A stretch of 64,000 bases of DNA from NCBI GenBank assembly GCA_905182015.1, contig CAJIZT010000006.1, positions 62,001 through 126,000 on the forward strand, read 5' to 3'. The position numbers and the translations under genes are program-made. The DNA comes from an alpha proteobacterium MED-G09. GTDB lineage: Bacteria > Pseudomonadota > Alphaproteobacteria > MED-G09. Position 1 is the stretch's first letter, and each line of letters opens with the position of its first letter. This document shows, piece by piece, positions 54,036 to 64,000 of the stretch. Under the pieces are notes generated by a model. That model ran no database searches, was not told where the DNA came from, and worked only from the letters and a program-made list of their open reading frames with translations.

Positions 54036-55203
54036 GAATACTGATAAATTTAGAGTCAATTTTGGACCTCAACATCCAGCGGCTCACGGCGTCCTTAGGC
54101 TGATACTTGATTTAGATGGCGAAGTTGTCGAGCGTGTCGAGCCTCATATTGGTCTTTTACACAGAGGGACTGAAAAATTAATTGAAAATAAAACATATCT
54201 ACAGGCCTTACCTTATTTTGATCGTTTGGACTATGTCGCACCGATGAACCAAGAGCACGCATTCACCCTTGCCATTGAAGGCCTTTTAAACATCGAAGTC
54301 CCTAAAAGAGCTCAGTACATTAGAGTTCTTTACTCGGAAATAGGTAGGATTTTAAGTCATATGATTAATGTTCCTGCTCAAGCTCTGGACGTGGGTGCTT
54401 TAACTCCGACATTGTGGGGGTGGGAAGAAAGAGAAAAGCTAATGGTTTTTTACGAAAGAGCGTGTGGGTCAAGGTTGCATGCTGCTTATTTTAGAACAGG
54501 TGGAGTGCACCAAGATCTTGAGGAGACCCTAATTGAAGATATTTATAATTTCTGTGACCCTTTTTTGAAAGTTTTAGACGATCTTGAAGGTCTTTTAACC
54601 AATAATAGAATATTCAAACAACGGAATGTTGATATAGGAATTGTTAGCAAGCAAGATGTTCTGGATTGGGGATTAACAGGCGTAATGGCTCGTGGATCAG
54701 GCTACCATTGGGATTTAAGAAAAACTCAACCATATGAGGTTTATGAGGAGCTTGATTTTCAAATACCAGTTGGAAAAAATGGAGATAATTACGATCGTTA
54801 TTTAATTAGAGTTGAAGAATGTCGGCAGTCTGTATCAATTATAAAGCAAGTAATTAGCAAAATGAATCCTGGGCCAATTATCTGTGATGATAAAAAAGTA
54901 GCGCCACCAAAAAGATCAGAAATGAAGGCCTCAATGGAAGCACTTATTCACCATTTCAAGCTTTATACAGAGGGTTACAATGTTGGACCGGGTGATATTT
55001 ATAGAGCTGTGGAAGCTCCCAAAGGGGAATTCGGAGTTTATTTAATATCAGATGGGTCTAATAAACCTTACAGATGTAAGATTAGAGCTCCTGGCTTTGC
55101 TCACTTGCAAGCCATTGATTATCTTGGAAAGGGTTATTTACTGCCTGATTTATCGGCAATCCTAGGTTCTCTAGACTTAGTGTTTGGTGAGGTAGATCGA
55201 TGA
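54025..55203 (+). CDS. nuoD: NADH-quinone oxidoreductase subunit D
   Basis: This 392-residue 49 kDa-family subunit forms the quinone-binding cavity with NuoB. The conserved [14 protein letters not shown] (about residues 10-23) supplies the cavity histidine, and the protein ends in the usual [12 protein letters not shown]. Its stop overlaps nuoE by 4 bases. Confidence 0.97.
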   Translation: MTNKNTDKFRVNFGPQHPAAHGVLRLILDLDGEVVERVEPHIGLLHRGTEKLIENKTYLQALPYFDRLDYVAPMNQEHAFTLAIEGLLNIEVPKRAQYIRVLYSEIGRILSHMINVPAQALDVGALTPTLWGWEEREKLMVFYERACGSRLHAAYFRTGGVHQDLEETLIEDIYNFCDPFLKVLDDLEGLLTNNRIFKQRNVDIGIVSKQDVLDWGLTGVMARGSGYHWDLRKTQPYEVYEELDFQIPVGKNGDNYDRYLIRVEECRQSVSIIKQVISKMNPGPIICDDKKVAPPKRSEMKASMEALIHHFKLYTEGYNVGPGDIYRAVEAPKGEFGVYLISDGSNKPYRCKIRAPGFAHLQAIDYLGKGYLLPDLSAILGSLDLVFGEVDR

Positions 55204-55787
55204 CTATAAAAAGGCTTGATATAAATCAACCAAACTCATTCTCGTTTAGTAATGGAGATTTGAAGGTGATTAATAAAATAATTCAAAATTACCCCGAAGG
55301 AAGAAAGCAGTCTGCTGTCGTTCCAAGCCTCTATATTGCCCAAAAAAGAGCTGGTGGTTGGCTGCCTGAGAAAGCAATTTTAAAGGTATCTGAAATTCTA
55401 GAAATGCCAAAAATAAGAGTGTTGGAAATTGCTAGTTTTTATTCAATGTTTAATTTAAAGCCTACCGGCGATTATTTTATTCAGGTTTGCGGAACCACAC
55501 CTTGTTGGTTAAGGGGTTCTGACCATATTAAAAAAGCTTGCAGTGAGTTAATTGGAGATGAGGGTGAGGTTTCAGGAAATAGAATTAGTTGGTTAGAGGT
55601 TGAGTGTCTTGGCGCATGCGTTAACGCTCCTGCTGTTCAAATTAATGAGGATTATTATGAAGATCTAAATTATGAAAATATGATTAATCTAATAAATAAT
55701 ATAAAAGACAAAAAGACTATAAAGATTGGCTCTCAGATAGGTAGGCGCTCTTCAGAACCAAAAAAAGTGGAAAAAGATAATGCTTAA
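55200..55787 (+). CDS. nuoE: NADH-quinone oxidoreductase subunit E
   Basis: This 195-residue 24 kDa-family subunit carries the [2Fe-2S] cluster N1a, with ligands Cys97, Cys102, Cys136 and Cys140 in [11 protein letters not shown] and [12 protein letters not shown] polar C-terminal tail (about 175-195) extends past the core. It sits in the NADH-oxidising tip with NuoF and overlaps nuoF by 8 bases. Confidence 0.96.
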   Translation: MTIKRLDINQPNSFSFSNGDLKVINKIIQNYPEGRKQSAVVPSLYIAQKRAGGWLPEKAILKVSEILEMPKIRVLEIASFYSMFNLKPTGDYFIQVCGTTPCWLRGSDHIKKACSELIGDEGEVSGNRISWLEVECLGACVNAPAVQINEDYYEDLNYENMINLINNIKDKKTIKIGSQIGRRSSEPKKVEKDNA

Positions 55788-57066
55788 AGATAAAGATAGA
55801 ATTTTTACTAATTTATATGGATTTGAACCTTGCTCCTTAAAGAGCGCTAAGGCGAGAGGCGACTGGTCTAATACTAAAGATATTATTTTAAAGGGAAGGG
55901 ATGGTATTATTAGTGAGTTGACAGAATCAGGCTTAAGGGGAAGAGGTGGAGCAGGGTTTCCAACCGCAACCAAATGGTCTTTTATGCCTAAGGAGCCAAC
56001 TGGAAAAACTCATTACCTGGTTGTTAACGCTGATGAATCTGAGCCAGGAACATGTAAGGATAGGGATATTATTCGACATGAGCCACATAAGCTACTGGAG
56101 GGTAGCATAATTGCATGCGCTGCTATGGGAGCTCAAGTTTGTTATATTTATATTAGGGGTGAATTTTATAACGAACGATTGATTTTGGAATCGGCCTTAA
56201 GTGAGGCTTATGACGATGGTCTGATTGGAAAAAATGCTTGTGATTCCGGGTTAGATATTGAAATTTTTATTCACCATGGAGCTGGTGCATATATCTGTGG
56301 TGAAGAAACAGCCCTTTTAGAAAGCTTAGAAGGAAAGAAAGGCATGCCAAGACTAAAGCCTCCATTTCCTGCTACATCAGGATTATATGGTTGTCCTACG
56401 ACTGTTAATAATGTTGAAAGTATAGCGGTTGTTCCAACCATCTTAAGGCGAGGACCTGGTTGGTTCTCATCTCTTGGTCGTAAAAGAAATGAAGGAACTA
56501 AAGTATTTTGTATTTCTGGCCATGTTAATAATCCATGTAATGTTGAAGAAGAAATGGGAGTTTCTCTTAAGGATTTAATTGAGAAACATGCAGGCGGTGT
56601 AAGGGGAGGCTGGGATAATCTTCTTGCTATCATTCCAGGTGGATCATCTGTACCTATGCTCCCCAAAGAAATCTGCGATAATGTTTTAATGGATTTCGAC
56701 TCTCTTAAATCAGTTAATTCTGGTCTAGGAACAGCAGCTGTTATCGTAATGGATAAGTCTACTGACTTAATTAAGGCTATTTCAAGAATTTCATACTTTT
56801 ATAAGCATGAAAGCTGCGGACAATGTACGCCATGCAGAGAAGGAACATCCTGGCTTTGGGAGATGATGGAAAAAATGGCAAATGGCCAAGCTCGAGTTGA
56901 CGAGATAGATACTCTTCTTGATTTAACAAAAAGAATTGAAGGTCATTGTATTTGCGCTCTTGGCGATGCCGCAGCATGGCCCGTGCAAGGACTTATTAGG
57001 CACTTTAGAGGTTATATGGAAGATAGATTGATCAAAACAAGAAAAAAAATTATGGTAGAAAATTAA
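55780..57066 (+). CDS. nuoF: NADH-quinone oxidoreductase subunit F
   Basis: This 428-residue 51 kDa-family subunit binds NADH, FMN and cluster N3. The FMN loop [13 protein letters not shown] (about 53-65), the NADH site [20 protein letters not shown] and the cluster motif [12 protein letters not shown], with a further cysteine in [14 protein letters not shown], are all intact. It ends on the A of the nuoG ATG. Confidence 0.97.
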   Translation: MLKDKDRIFTNLYGFEPCSLKSAKARGDWSNTKDIILKGRDGIISELTESGLRGRGGAGFPTATKWSFMPKEPTGKTHYLVVNADESEPGTCKDRDIIRHEPHKLLEGSIIACAAMGAQVCYIYIRGEFYNERLILESALSEAYDDGLIGKNACDSGLDIEIFIHHGAGAYICGEETALLESLEGKKGMPRLKPPFPATSGLYGCPTTVNNVESIAVVPTILRRGPGWFSSLGRKRNEGTKVFCISGHVNNPCNVEEEMGVSLKDLIEKHAGGVRGGWDNLLAIIPGGSSVPMLPKEICDNVLMDFDSLKSVNSGLGTAAVIVMDKSTDLIKAISRISYFYKHESCGQCTPCREGTSWLWEMMEKMANGQARVDEIDTLLDLTKRIEGHCICALGDAAAWPVQGLIRHFRGYMEDRLIKTRKKIMVEN

Positions 57067-59123
57067 TGACTAAAGTTATTATAGACGGTAAGACTTTTGA
57101 AGTCGAAGAAGGTCTGTCGATTATTCAAGCATGTGAAGATTCTGGGGTTGAAATTCCTAGATTCTGCTATCACGAGAGACTGTCTGTGGCCGGAAATTGT
57201 AGGATGTGTTTGGTTGATATTGAGGATTCCAGAGGGATGAGTCCAAAACCTGTTGCCTCATGCGCCGTACCCATAAGTGAAGGGTTAATAATTCATACAA
57301 AAACTGACAGAGTAAAAAGTGCCCGAGAAGGTATAATGGAATTTCTTCTTATAAATCATCCCTTAGATTGCCCTATTTGCGATCAAGGTGGTGAATGCGA
57401 CCTGCAAGACCAATCAGTTGCTTATGGTTACGGCGCAAGTAGGTACGAGCAAGATAAAAGATCTGTGGAAAACAAGGACATGGGACCTTTTATAAAAACT
57501 GAAATGACTAGGTGCATTCACTGTACTAGATGTGTTCGGTTTTCTTCTGAGGTTACCGGTGCCGATGAAATTGGAGCTATTGGAAGAGGAAGGGATATGG
57601 AGATAACAACTTATCTTGATAATGCAGTACAATCAGAATTGTCAGGTAATGTTATTGATCTGTGCCCTGTTGGAGCCCTTACCTCAAAGCCGTATGCCTT
57701 TAGCGCAAGGCCATGGGAATTAAAACATACTGAATCAATCGATGTAATGGATGCTGTTGGATCTAATATTAGAATAGATACAAAAGGTAATAAAGTTATG
57801 AGAGTTTTACCTCGCGTTAATGAAGAGGTAAATGAGGAGTGGATTTCAGATAAAACTAGATTTTTTTCAGATGGACTTGGGTTACAACGTATTGACAGAC
57901 CTTATTTAAAAGAAAATGGAAAGCTGAAAGAGGTTAGTTGGGAAAAAGCCATAAACGTACTGTCAAATAAACTATTAAGCTCTAAGCCAGAGGAGGTTGC
58001 TTCTATTTCAGGTGATCTGCCTTCAATTGAGTCTGTCTATTCACTTAAAAAGCTAATGAATTTTATTGGTTCGCCAAACATAGAGTGTAGAGAGGATGGC
58101 TCTAAAATATCTGGAAACAGAGAAAGGTGGCTCTTTAATTCTAAGTTTTCAGGAATTGAAGAATCTGATGGATGTTTGTTAATTGGAACGAATCCTCGTT
58201 ATGAGGCTGCGTTGATTAATTCTAGAATATTACGCAAATCAAAAGAAAGCAATTACTCAATAGGTCTTCTCGGCAAAGAAAACCAACTTAATTATGGGTA
58301 TAATTTTTTAGGTGAAGATCCTAGGACAATTAATGATCTTATATCAGGGTCACATGCATTTTGTTCAAAATTAAAGACGATGAATAAACCAATAATGATA
58401 ATTGGACAAGGAGCTTTGACTGGTAATTCTGGAGAAGATTTCTTAAATCTATGTATTAAATTAGCAAGTAAATATAATTTTTTACGCCATGATTGGAATG
58501 GTTTTAATGTTTTGCACAATGTCGCGTCTCGGCCTGGAGCAATGGAGGTTGGATTTTTACCAGAATCAGGTGGTAGAAATTTAGATCAAATATTAGAGGG
58601 GTGCAATGACGGAAAGATATCAACCTTGTTTCTCTTGGGGGCAGATGAGGTTGTTTTAGGTGATACATCAGATTGCTTTGTTGTTTATCTAGGACATCAT
58701 GGGGATAATGGAGCTCATCAAGCAGACCTAATATTGCCTTCACCAGCCTTCAATGAACAAAATGGTTTATATCTAAATACAGAGGGACGTGTTCAGGAAT
58801 CTGTCCGGGCAACATTTCCGGTTGGGGACGCAAAAGAGGATTGGGAAATTGTCTCAATGATTTCTAAAAAAATGAATCTTGATTTTCAAATCAATAGTTT
58901 TGATGAATTGAGGGATGAAATATTTAAATCATTTCCTGATCTTAAAAAGTTTGATCAATGTATTTTAGGTAGCTTGCCGAAGGAAATGAAAAATCAGAAT
59001 ATAAAAAAACATAAATTTTGTAATGCTGTTGAAAATTTTTGGTTAACTAACTCAATAACAAGGTCTTCTAAAATTCTATGTGATCGAAATCAATTTTTAG
59101 CGCATGAGGCTTTAGAAAATTAA
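57066..59123 (+). CDS. nuoG: NADH-quinone oxidoreductase subunit G
   Basis: This 685-residue 75 kDa-family subunit relays electrons through several clusters. The N-terminal ferredoxin part has CxxxxxxxxxxCxxC ligands in [20 protein letters not shown], then [18 protein letters not shown] and [15 protein letters not shown]; a molybdopterin-type domain without cofactor follows. The length is standard for alphaproteobacteria and mitochondria. One base separates it from nuoH. Confidence 0.96.
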   Translation: MTKVIIDGKTFEVEEGLSIIQACEDSGVEIPRFCYHERLSVAGNCRMCLVDIEDSRGMSPKPVASCAVPISEGLIIHTKTDRVKSAREGIMEFLLINHPLDCPICDQGGECDLQDQSVAYGYGASRYEQDKRSVENKDMGPFIKTEMTRCIHCTRCVRFSSEVTGADEIGAIGRGRDMEITTYLDNAVQSELSGNVIDLCPVGALTSKPYAFSARPWELKHTESIDVMDAVGSNIRIDTKGNKVMRVLPRVNEEVNEEWISDKTRFFSDGLGLQRIDRPYLKENGKLKEVSWEKAINVLSNKLLSSKPEEVASISGDLPSIESVYSLKKLMNFIGSPNIECREDGSKISGNRERWLFNSKFSGIEESDGCLLIGTNPRYEAALINSRILRKSKESNYSIGLLGKENQLNYGYNFLGEDPRTINDLISGSHAFCSKLKTMNKPIMIIGQGALTGNSGEDFLNLCIKLASKYNFLRHDWNGFNVLHNVASRPGAMEVGFLPESGGRNLDQILEGCNDGKISTLFLLGADEVVLGDTSDCFVVYLGHHGDNGAHQADLILPSPAFNEQNGLYLNTEGRVQESVRATFPVGDAKEDWEIVSMISKKMNLDFQINSFDELRDEIFKSFPDLKKFDQCILGSLPKEMKNQNIKKHKFCNAVENFWLTNSITRSSKILCDRNQFLAHEALEN

Positions 59124-59124
59124 T

Positions 59125-60132
59125 ATGACCTTATTTTTTATAAATTATGCCCTTCCGCTAATATTTATTTTTTTTCAATCAGCCTTGGTTTTGGTTGCTG
59201 TTCTTCTGATGGCTTATTTTGGTATTTATGCTGATAGAAAAATATGGGCAGCGGTTCAATTAAGGAAAGGCCCTAATGTTGTTGGTCCTTTCGGTCTCCT
59301 CCAGTCTGCAGCGGACCTTTTAAAGCTTCTTTTTAAAGAAATTATTATACCTGAGAAAGCCAATAAGATGATTTTTGTTCTTGGTCCTATTGTCACATGT
59401 TTTGTTGCATTATCATCTTGGGCGGTCATTCCTTTTTCTGAAGGTTGGGTTGTTGCTGATATTAACGTTGGTATCTTATACATCTTTGCTGTTTCCTCTT
59501 TAGGTGTATATGGAATAATAATGGGTGGATGGGCGTCTAACTCTAAATACCCATTTATGGGTGCAATGAGGTCTGCAGCTCAAATGGTTTCATATGAAGT
59601 ATCAATAGGGTTTGTTATTATAACAGTTCTTTTATGTGTTGGGTCTCTGAATTTATCAGAAATTGTTTATGCACAAGAAGGTTTGTGGTTTATTTTTCCT
59701 CTATTTCCAATGTTCATTATATTTTTTATTTCAGCTCTAGCGGAAACAAATAGACCACCGTTCGATCTCCCTGAGGCGGAAGCAGAGCTGGTTGCTGGCT
59801 ATCAAACAGAATACTCATCAGCATTATTTATGCTATATTTTTTAGGTGAATTGGCTGCAACATTTTTAATGTGCGCCATGACGACTATTTTGTTTCTTGG
59901 TGGGTGGTTACCCCCTCTTGATATTCTTCCTTTTACAATAGTTCCTGGGGTTGTCTGGTTCTTTCTAAAAATGGCTTTTATCTTTTTTCTTTTTTCTATG
60001 GTTAAAGCTTTGGTTCCTAGATACAGATATGATCAATTAATGCGATTAGGTTGGAAGGTTTTTCTTCCTATCTCTCTTTTTTATGTAATCTTAACATCAA
60101 GTTTTTTATTATTTTTTGACATTGCTCCATAG
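59125..60132 (+). CDS. nuoH: NADH-quinone oxidoreductase subunit H
   Basis: This 335-residue membrane subunit with eight helices forms the quinone entry channel at the arm junction. The family signatures [21 protein letters not shown] (near 32-52) and [25 protein letters not shown] (about 208-232), with its acidic cluster, are intact. Confidence 0.97.
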   Translation: MTLFFINYALPLIFIFFQSALVLVAVLLMAYFGIYADRKIWAAVQLRKGPNVVGPFGLLQSAADLLKLLFKEIIIPEKANKMIFVLGPIVTCFVALSSWAVIPFSEGWVVADINVGILYIFAVSSLGVYGIIMGGWASNSKYPFMGAMRSAAQMVSYEVSIGFVIITVLLCVGSLNLSEIVYAQEGLWFIFPLFPMFIIFFISALAETNRPPFDLPEAEAELVAGYQTEYSSALFMLYFLGELAATFLMCAMTTILFLGGWLPPLDILPFTIVPGVVWFFLKMAFIFFLFSMVKALVPRYRYDQLMRLGWKVFLPISLFYVILTSSFLLFFDIAP

Positions 60133-60140
60133 GTATCAAG

Positions 60141-60635
60141 ATGAACTGGATAATTAATTTTTTCAAAGCTTATTTACAATGGGATTTCCTAACAGCATTT
60201 TTTGTTGGTATGAAGTACTTTCTTTTTAAAAAAAGGGTTACGATAAATTACCCTCATGAAAAAGGTAAGCTTTCTTCGCGTTTTAGAGGTGAACACGCTC
60301 TGAGAAGATATCCAAATGGTGAAGAACGTTGTATAGCATGCAAATTATGCGAAGCAGTTTGCCCTGCCCAAGCTATAACAATTGATGCAGGTCCTAGAGA
60401 TAAGGATGGTGTTAGAAAGGCAATAAGATACGACATTGACATGGTAAAATGTATTTATTGTGGTCTATGTCAGGAATCATGCCCTGTAGATGCGATTGTT
60501 GAAGGTCCAAATTTTGAGTTTTCAACCGAAACTCGAGAGGAGTTGCTTTATAGTAAAGAAAAGCTGCTAGATAATGGCGATAGGTGGGAAGTTTCGCTTG
60601 TTAAAAATATAGAAAGGGATGCGCCTTTTAGGTAG
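60141..60635 (+). CDS. nuoI: NADH-quinone oxidoreductase subunit I
   Basis: The 164-residue subunit has two [4Fe-4S] ferredoxin motifs, [12 protein letters not shown] and [12 protein letters not shown], which hold clusters N6a and N6b on the way to N2. An N-terminal amphipathic helix (about 1-30) attaches it to the membrane arm. It directly precedes nuoJ. Confidence 0.97.
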   Translation: MNWIINFFKAYLQWDFLTAFFVGMKYFLFKKRVTINYPHEKGKLSSRFRGEHALRRYPNGEERCIACKLCEAVCPAQAITIDAGPRDKDGVRKAIRYDIDMVKCIYCGLCQESCPVDAIVEGPNFEFSTETREELLYSKEKLLDNGDRWEVSLVKNIERDAPFR

Positions 60636-60648
60636 GCGGTATTTTAAT

Positions 60649-61254
60649 ATGTTTCCAGTGTTACTTTTTTATATTTTTTCCTTAGCAATTATTGCATCAG
60701 CCTTGATGGTTATCTTTTCAAAGCAACCTATTAATTCAGTTCTTTTTCTTATTTTTTCTTTCATAAACGCAGCTGGAATATTTCTTTTAGCGGGCGCTGA
60801 GTTTTTAGCTTTAATAATGGTCATTGTTTATGTTGGAGCGGTAGCGGTTCTTTTTCTTTTCGTGATTATGATGCTTGATTTTAATCCAGATACCATAAAA
60901 AAAGAAGTTGGGAAACACCTTTATGTTGGCTTATTCATAGGTTTTATTCTGTTTTTAGAAATAATCTTAATGATGTATTCACCAGAACTTTTTTCTTATG
61001 AATATCAGATTGTAGGGAATACAGTTAAAACAAGCTTAACTAATACGGAAATTTTAGGAAATTTAATTTATACTGAATATTTTCTCCAGTTTCAGATTTC
61101 TGGATTTATTTTATTGGTAGCTATGATTGGAGCTATTGTATTGACGCTTCGTCATAGGGACTATGTTCGTAGGCAAATTGTAAGTGATCAGGTTGCTAGG
61201 GATCCAAAATTAAGCATCGAACTTGTTGATATAAAATTAAAGATAAGGAAATAG
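60649..61254 (+). CDS. nuoJ: NADH-quinone oxidoreductase subunit J
   Basis: This 201-residue membrane subunit has five helices. The conserved [25 protein letters not shown] contains the pi-bulge of helix 3, which moves during turnover. The ATG at 60649 starts [10 protein letters not shown], a natural first helix; an in-frame ATG at 60619 would overlap nuoI and add a charged leader. Confidence 0.94.
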   Translation: MFPVLLFYIFSLAIIASALMVIFSKQPINSVLFLIFSFINAAGIFLLAGAEFLALIMVIVYVGAVAVLFLFVIMMLDFNPDTIKKEVGKHLYVGLFIGFILFLEIILMMYSPELFSYEYQIVGNTVKTSLTNTEILGNLIYTEYFLQFQISGFILLVAMIGAIVLTLRHRDYVRRQIVSDQVARDPKLSIELVDIKLKIRK

Positions 61255-61258
61255 AAGA

Positions 61259-61567
61259 ATGGTAATTGAACTTGGACATTATCTCGTATTGGCGTCTATG
61301 CTTTTTACAATTGGAGTAATAGGCGTATTCCTTAATCGCGAGAATGTGATTATAATCCTTATGTCACTCGAGTTAATATTGCTAAGTATTAGTATTAATT
61401 TAGTAGCATTTTCATCATTTTTAAATGATTCATCGGGTCAGATTTTTTCATTATTCATTCTTACGGTTGCGGCCGGTGAAGCGGCTATCGGACTAGCTAT
61501 ACTTGTTGTATATTTTCGTAATGTTGGAAATATTGAAGTTGATCAAATTAACAAAATGAGCGGATAA
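61259..61567 (+). CDS. nuoK: NADH-quinone oxidoreductase subunit K
   Basis: This 102-residue, three-helix subunit of the proton-pumping arm has the two glutamates of the family in [17 protein letters not shown] and [13 protein letters not shown]. Its stop overlaps the nuoL ATG by one base. Confidence 0.97.
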   Translation: MVIELGHYLVLASMLFTIGVIGVFLNRENVIIILMSLELILLSISINLVAFSSFLNDSSGQIFSLFILTVAAGEAAIGLAILVVYFRNVGNIEVDQINKMSG

Positions 61568-63495
61568 TGGCATTGTTTCTTCTAGTTTTTCTGCCTTTGT
61601 TCAGCTCGATAATTGTTGGATTTTTTGGCAAAAGAGTAAATATTTCCCTTGTTCATATTTTCTCCTGCTCGCTTATTGTGATTCCTTTTTTTATTGCTTC
61701 TTATTTTTTAAATCGCTCTCTTGGGGGTGATTTTAATATTGTGCTTCCACTCGCGACATGGTTGTCATCAGGTGATTTGCTGGTTCAATGGTCGCTAAAG
61801 CTTGATATGCTGTCCTCGGTAATGCTAGTTGTTGTGACCTTGGTATCATCGTTGGTGCATATATACTCTATTGGGTACATGAGACATGACCCTCATCAAA
61901 ATAGGTTTTTTGCGTATCTTTCGTTTTTTACATTTTCAATGCTTATTCTTGTTACATCAAATAATTTTCTTCAACTTTTTTTTGGATGGGAAGGTGTTGG
62001 CCTTGCATCGTACCTACTAATTGGATTTTGGTTTAAAAAAAAATCCGCAAATTCTGCAGCTATCAAAGCTTTTATTGTTAACCGTGTTGGTGACTTTGGT
62101 TTTTTAATAGGGATTGCTATACTTTTTGTATCAACAAAATCATTAGATTTTGATGTTGTTTTTTCTATGACAAAAGAGCTTTCCTCGAGTTCAATTTCTT
62201 TGTTTTATTGGAATTTCAATACTCTCGATGTAGCGTGTTTTTTCTTATTTATGGGAGCAATGGGTAAATCTGCACAATTATTTTTACATACATGGCTCCC
62301 TGATGCCATGGAGGGACCAACACCTGTTTCTGCGCTTATTCATGCAGCAACTATGGTTACGGCAGGTGTTTTTTTAATAGCCAGGTGCTCACCTTTGTTT
62401 GAAGAATCTGAAAATATCCTATCTCTAATTACCATTGTGGGTGCATCAACCGCTTTTTTTGCTGCAACCGTAGGTTTGGTCCAGAATGATATTAAGAGGA
62501 TAGTTGCATATTCTACCTGCTCTCAATTAGGTTATATGTTTGTTGCCTTAGGAAGCGGTGCTTATCAAATAGCGATTTTTCATTTATTTACTCATGCTTT
62601 TTTTAAAGCCCTTCTTTTTCTCGGCTCAGGATCAGTGATTCATGCAGTTTCTGACGAGCAGGATATAAGAAAAATGGGAGATTTGTATAGGTTAATCCCT
62701 TTCACATGGATTACAATGCTTATAGGAACTCTAGCTTTGACTGGGTTTCCCTTCATGTCGGGCTATTTCTCAAAAGATGGTATAATAGAATCTGCATTTG
62801 TTTCGCATACCAGCGGGCATCTTTATGCCTTTTATCTACTTATCTTTTCAGCCCTTCTTACTAGTTTTTATTCTTGGAGGTTAATTTTTTTAACATTTCA
62901 TGGAAAAAGCAAAGTGTCCAAGGACGTACTTTCAAAAGTACATGAAAGTCCAAAAGTTATGATGATACCTCTGATGATTCTATCCTTCTGTTCAATCTTT
63001 TCTGGATATATTTTTGTAGATTATTTTATGTCTCATGACTTTGAGTTTTTATGGAAAAGTGCAATTTACTTATCTAGTGACAATCATATTATCGAGGAAA
63101 TACACAATGTTCCTTTGTGGGTAAAATATTCTCCTCTAGTTATGATGATTCTTGGTTTTGTTGTTTCTTTTCTTTTTTATATAGTCTTCCCCTTTGCTCC
63201 CGGGCAAGTATCGAAAACATTTAATCCTCTGTATAAGTTTTTATTAAATAAATGGTATTTTGATGAAGCTTATGAATTTATCTTTGTAAGAAATATTAAA
63301 AAGTTTGGTAAATTTCTATCACTTACTGGCGATAAGAAAGTTATTGATGGGCTCGGTCCAGACGGAATTTCATTTCGTGTTTTAGCTATTGCTAAACAGG
63401 TTGGTCGTTTACAGACTGGTTATGTATACCATTATGCTTTTGCAATGTTGTTTGGATTAACTATTTTTCTTTCTTATTTTTTTATTAAAGGGTGA
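61567..63495 (+). CDS. nuoL: NADH-quinone oxidoreductase subunit L
   Basis: This 642-residue antiporter-like subunit at the distal end of the membrane arm has the FGWEGVGLASYLLIGFW segment with the pumping glutamate, the MGKSAQLFLHTWLPDAMEGPTPVSALIHAATMVTAG core with its lysine, and a late lateral helix region. It is followed 4 bases later by nuoM. Confidence 0.97.
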   Translation: MALFLLVFLPLFSSIIVGFFGKRVNISLVHIFSCSLIVIPFFIASYFLNRSLGGDFNIVLPLATWLSSGDLLVQWSLKLDMLSSVMLVVVTLVSSLVHIYSIGYMRHDPHQNRFFAYLSFFTFSMLILVTSNNFLQLFFGWEGVGLASYLLIGFWFKKKSANSAAIKAFIVNRVGDFGFLIGIAILFVSTKSLDFDVVFSMTKELSSSSISLFYWNFNTLDVACFFLFMGAMGKSAQLFLHTWLPDAMEGPTPVSALIHAATMVTAGVFLIARCSPLFEESENILSLITIVGASTAFFAATVGLVQNDIKRIVAYSTCSQLGYMFVALGSGAYQIAIFHLFTHAFFKALLFLGSGSVIHAVSDEQDIRKMGDLYRLIPFTWITMLIGTLALTGFPFMSGYFSKDGIIESAFVSHTSGHLYAFYLLIFSALLTSFYSWRLIFLTFHGKSKVSKDVLSKVHESPKVMMIPLMILSFCSIFSGYIFVDYFMSHDFEFLWKSAIYLSSDNHIIEEIHNVPLWVKYSPLVMMILGFVVSFLFYIVFPFAPGQVSKTFNPLYKFLLNKWYFDEAYEFIFVRNIKKFGKFLSLTGDKKVIDGLGPDGISFRVLAIAKQVGRLQTGYVYHYAFAMLFGLTIFLSYFFIKG

Positions 63496-63499
63496 TCTA

Positions 63500-64000
63500 A
63501 TGCTTGATTGGAATCTTTTATCAATTATTACTTTTTTCCCCTTACTAGGAGCTTTGTTTATTTTAGTAATTCCTCAGAACGACAAGGAAGTCTCAAAAAG
63601 AAACTCTAGGTCTGTTGCCCTTTGGACATCACTTATAACTTTTGTTATTTCGTTAATTCTTTTATTCAATTTTGATTCAAGCTCTTCCTCTTATCAGTTT
63701 CTTGAAAGAGTTGTGATAGCTGATGGCTTGATGACTTACCAGATGGGCGTTGATGGAATTTCGATTCTGTTTATTGTTCTGACTACATTTTTAATGCCTT
63801 TTTGCATCCTAGCTAGCTGGGAATCAGTAAAGGATAGAGTCGAAAGCTTTATGATTGCCTTCCTAGTCCTAGAAACTTTAATCATAGGTACATTTTGTGC
63901 ATTGGATATAGTTCTTTTCTACTTATTCTTTGAGAGCGTCTTGATACCGATGTTTATTATAATTGGTGTTTGGGGAGGAGAGCGAAAAGTATATTCGGCG
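63500..64000 (+). CDS. nuoM: NADH-quinone oxidoreductase subunit M (3' end outside window)
   Basis: The first 167 codons of a NuoM-type antiporter subunit are visible, with no stop before the window edge. MGVDGISILFIVLTTFLMPFCILASW and FYLFFESVLIPMFIIIGVWG, the latter with the functional glutamate, are diagnostic and distinguish it from NuoL and NuoN. AGGGTGA precedes the ATG. nuoN should follow outside the window. Confidence 0.95.
   Translation, partial: MLDWNLLSIITFFPLLGALFILVIPQNDKEVSKRNSRSVALWTSLITFVISLILLFNFDSSSSSYQFLERVVIADGLMTYQMGVDGISILFIVLTTFLMPFCILASWESVKDRVESFMIAFLVLETLIIGTFCALDIVLFYLFFESVLIPMFIIIGVWGGERKVYSA

Noticed and set aside
56271-56666. 131-codon open frame on the minus strand inside nuoF
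   Set aside because: It lies wholly within a strongly conserved gene, has no ribosome site and no recognisable motif; it is an antisense shadow.

Overview
The window is a gene-dense, AT-rich stretch (by eye about one third G+C) of a bacterial chromosome. The organism is most probably a streamlined, free-living alphaproteobacterium of the low-GC marine type. The reasons are an NDUFA12-like complex I accessory protein next to mlaD, an HdaA-type DnaA paralogue beside a CDP-alcohol phosphatidyltransferase, an RNase E with a short Lys/Asn-rich tail ending in GWW, an iscR-cysteine desulfurase-sufBCDS-sufT-sufA cluster, separate nuoC and nuoD, and very short intergenic gaps. I cannot fix the genus from sequence alone. 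No mobile elements, CRISPR arrays, phage genes or rRNA genes were seen.

Layout. 1-4.5 kb: LPS export genes lptD (cut by the window edge), lptG and lptF on the minus strand. 4.6-13.9 kb: pepA, holC, ndk; purM-purN; a CDP-alcohol transferase and hdaA; rnd; aspS, the NDUFA12-like gene and mlaD. 13.9-20.5 kb, minus strand: a probable long operon rne, M48 protease, DsbA-like oxidoreductase, aroQ, accB, accC. 20.8-28 kb: amiC, prfB (with the programmed +1 frameshift), bcp, a YhdP/AsmA-like protein, tyrS and an alpha/beta hydrolase. 28.1-35.1 kb: the IscR-controlled Fe-S assembly operon. 35-39.6 kb, minus strand: an enoyl-CoA hydratase, parE, a eukaryotic-type glutamine synthetase II and a P-II protein with a sigma-54-type promoter. 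39.7-42.5 kb: a thiolase-like protein, a histidine phosphatase and an acetyltransferase. 42.6-49.5 kb: tRNA-Leu, tig, clpP, clpX, lon, hupB, tRNA-Val, tRNA-Asp. 49.6-52.4 kb: a short Coq4-like protein, an aldehyde dehydrogenase and a hydrolase. 52.5-64 kb: the complex I operon nuoA to nuoM, with nuoM cut by the window edge.

Functionally the region is core housekeeping: envelope assembly, purine and fatty acid synthesis, translation, RNA decay, Fe-S biogenesis, nitrogen assimilation, proteostasis and respiration. Fe-S clusters made by the suf products would feed complex I, whose peripheral arm is full of them.

No obviously new multigene system is present. The observations most worth a second look are: the sigma-54-like promoter on the P-II gene that sits upstream of a type II glutamine synthetase; near-identical heat-shock-like promoter architectures in front of clpP and lon; a twice-repeated nine-residue motif in the RNase E tail; a short Coq4-motif protein; apparent losses of genes usually found at conserved alphaproteobacterial loci (ppk/ppx, the PBP1A gene, aat); and a small reading frame coupled to the acetyltransferase gene. 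No gene-free stretch exceeds 300 bases. The longest is the 292-base rne/amiC divergent region.
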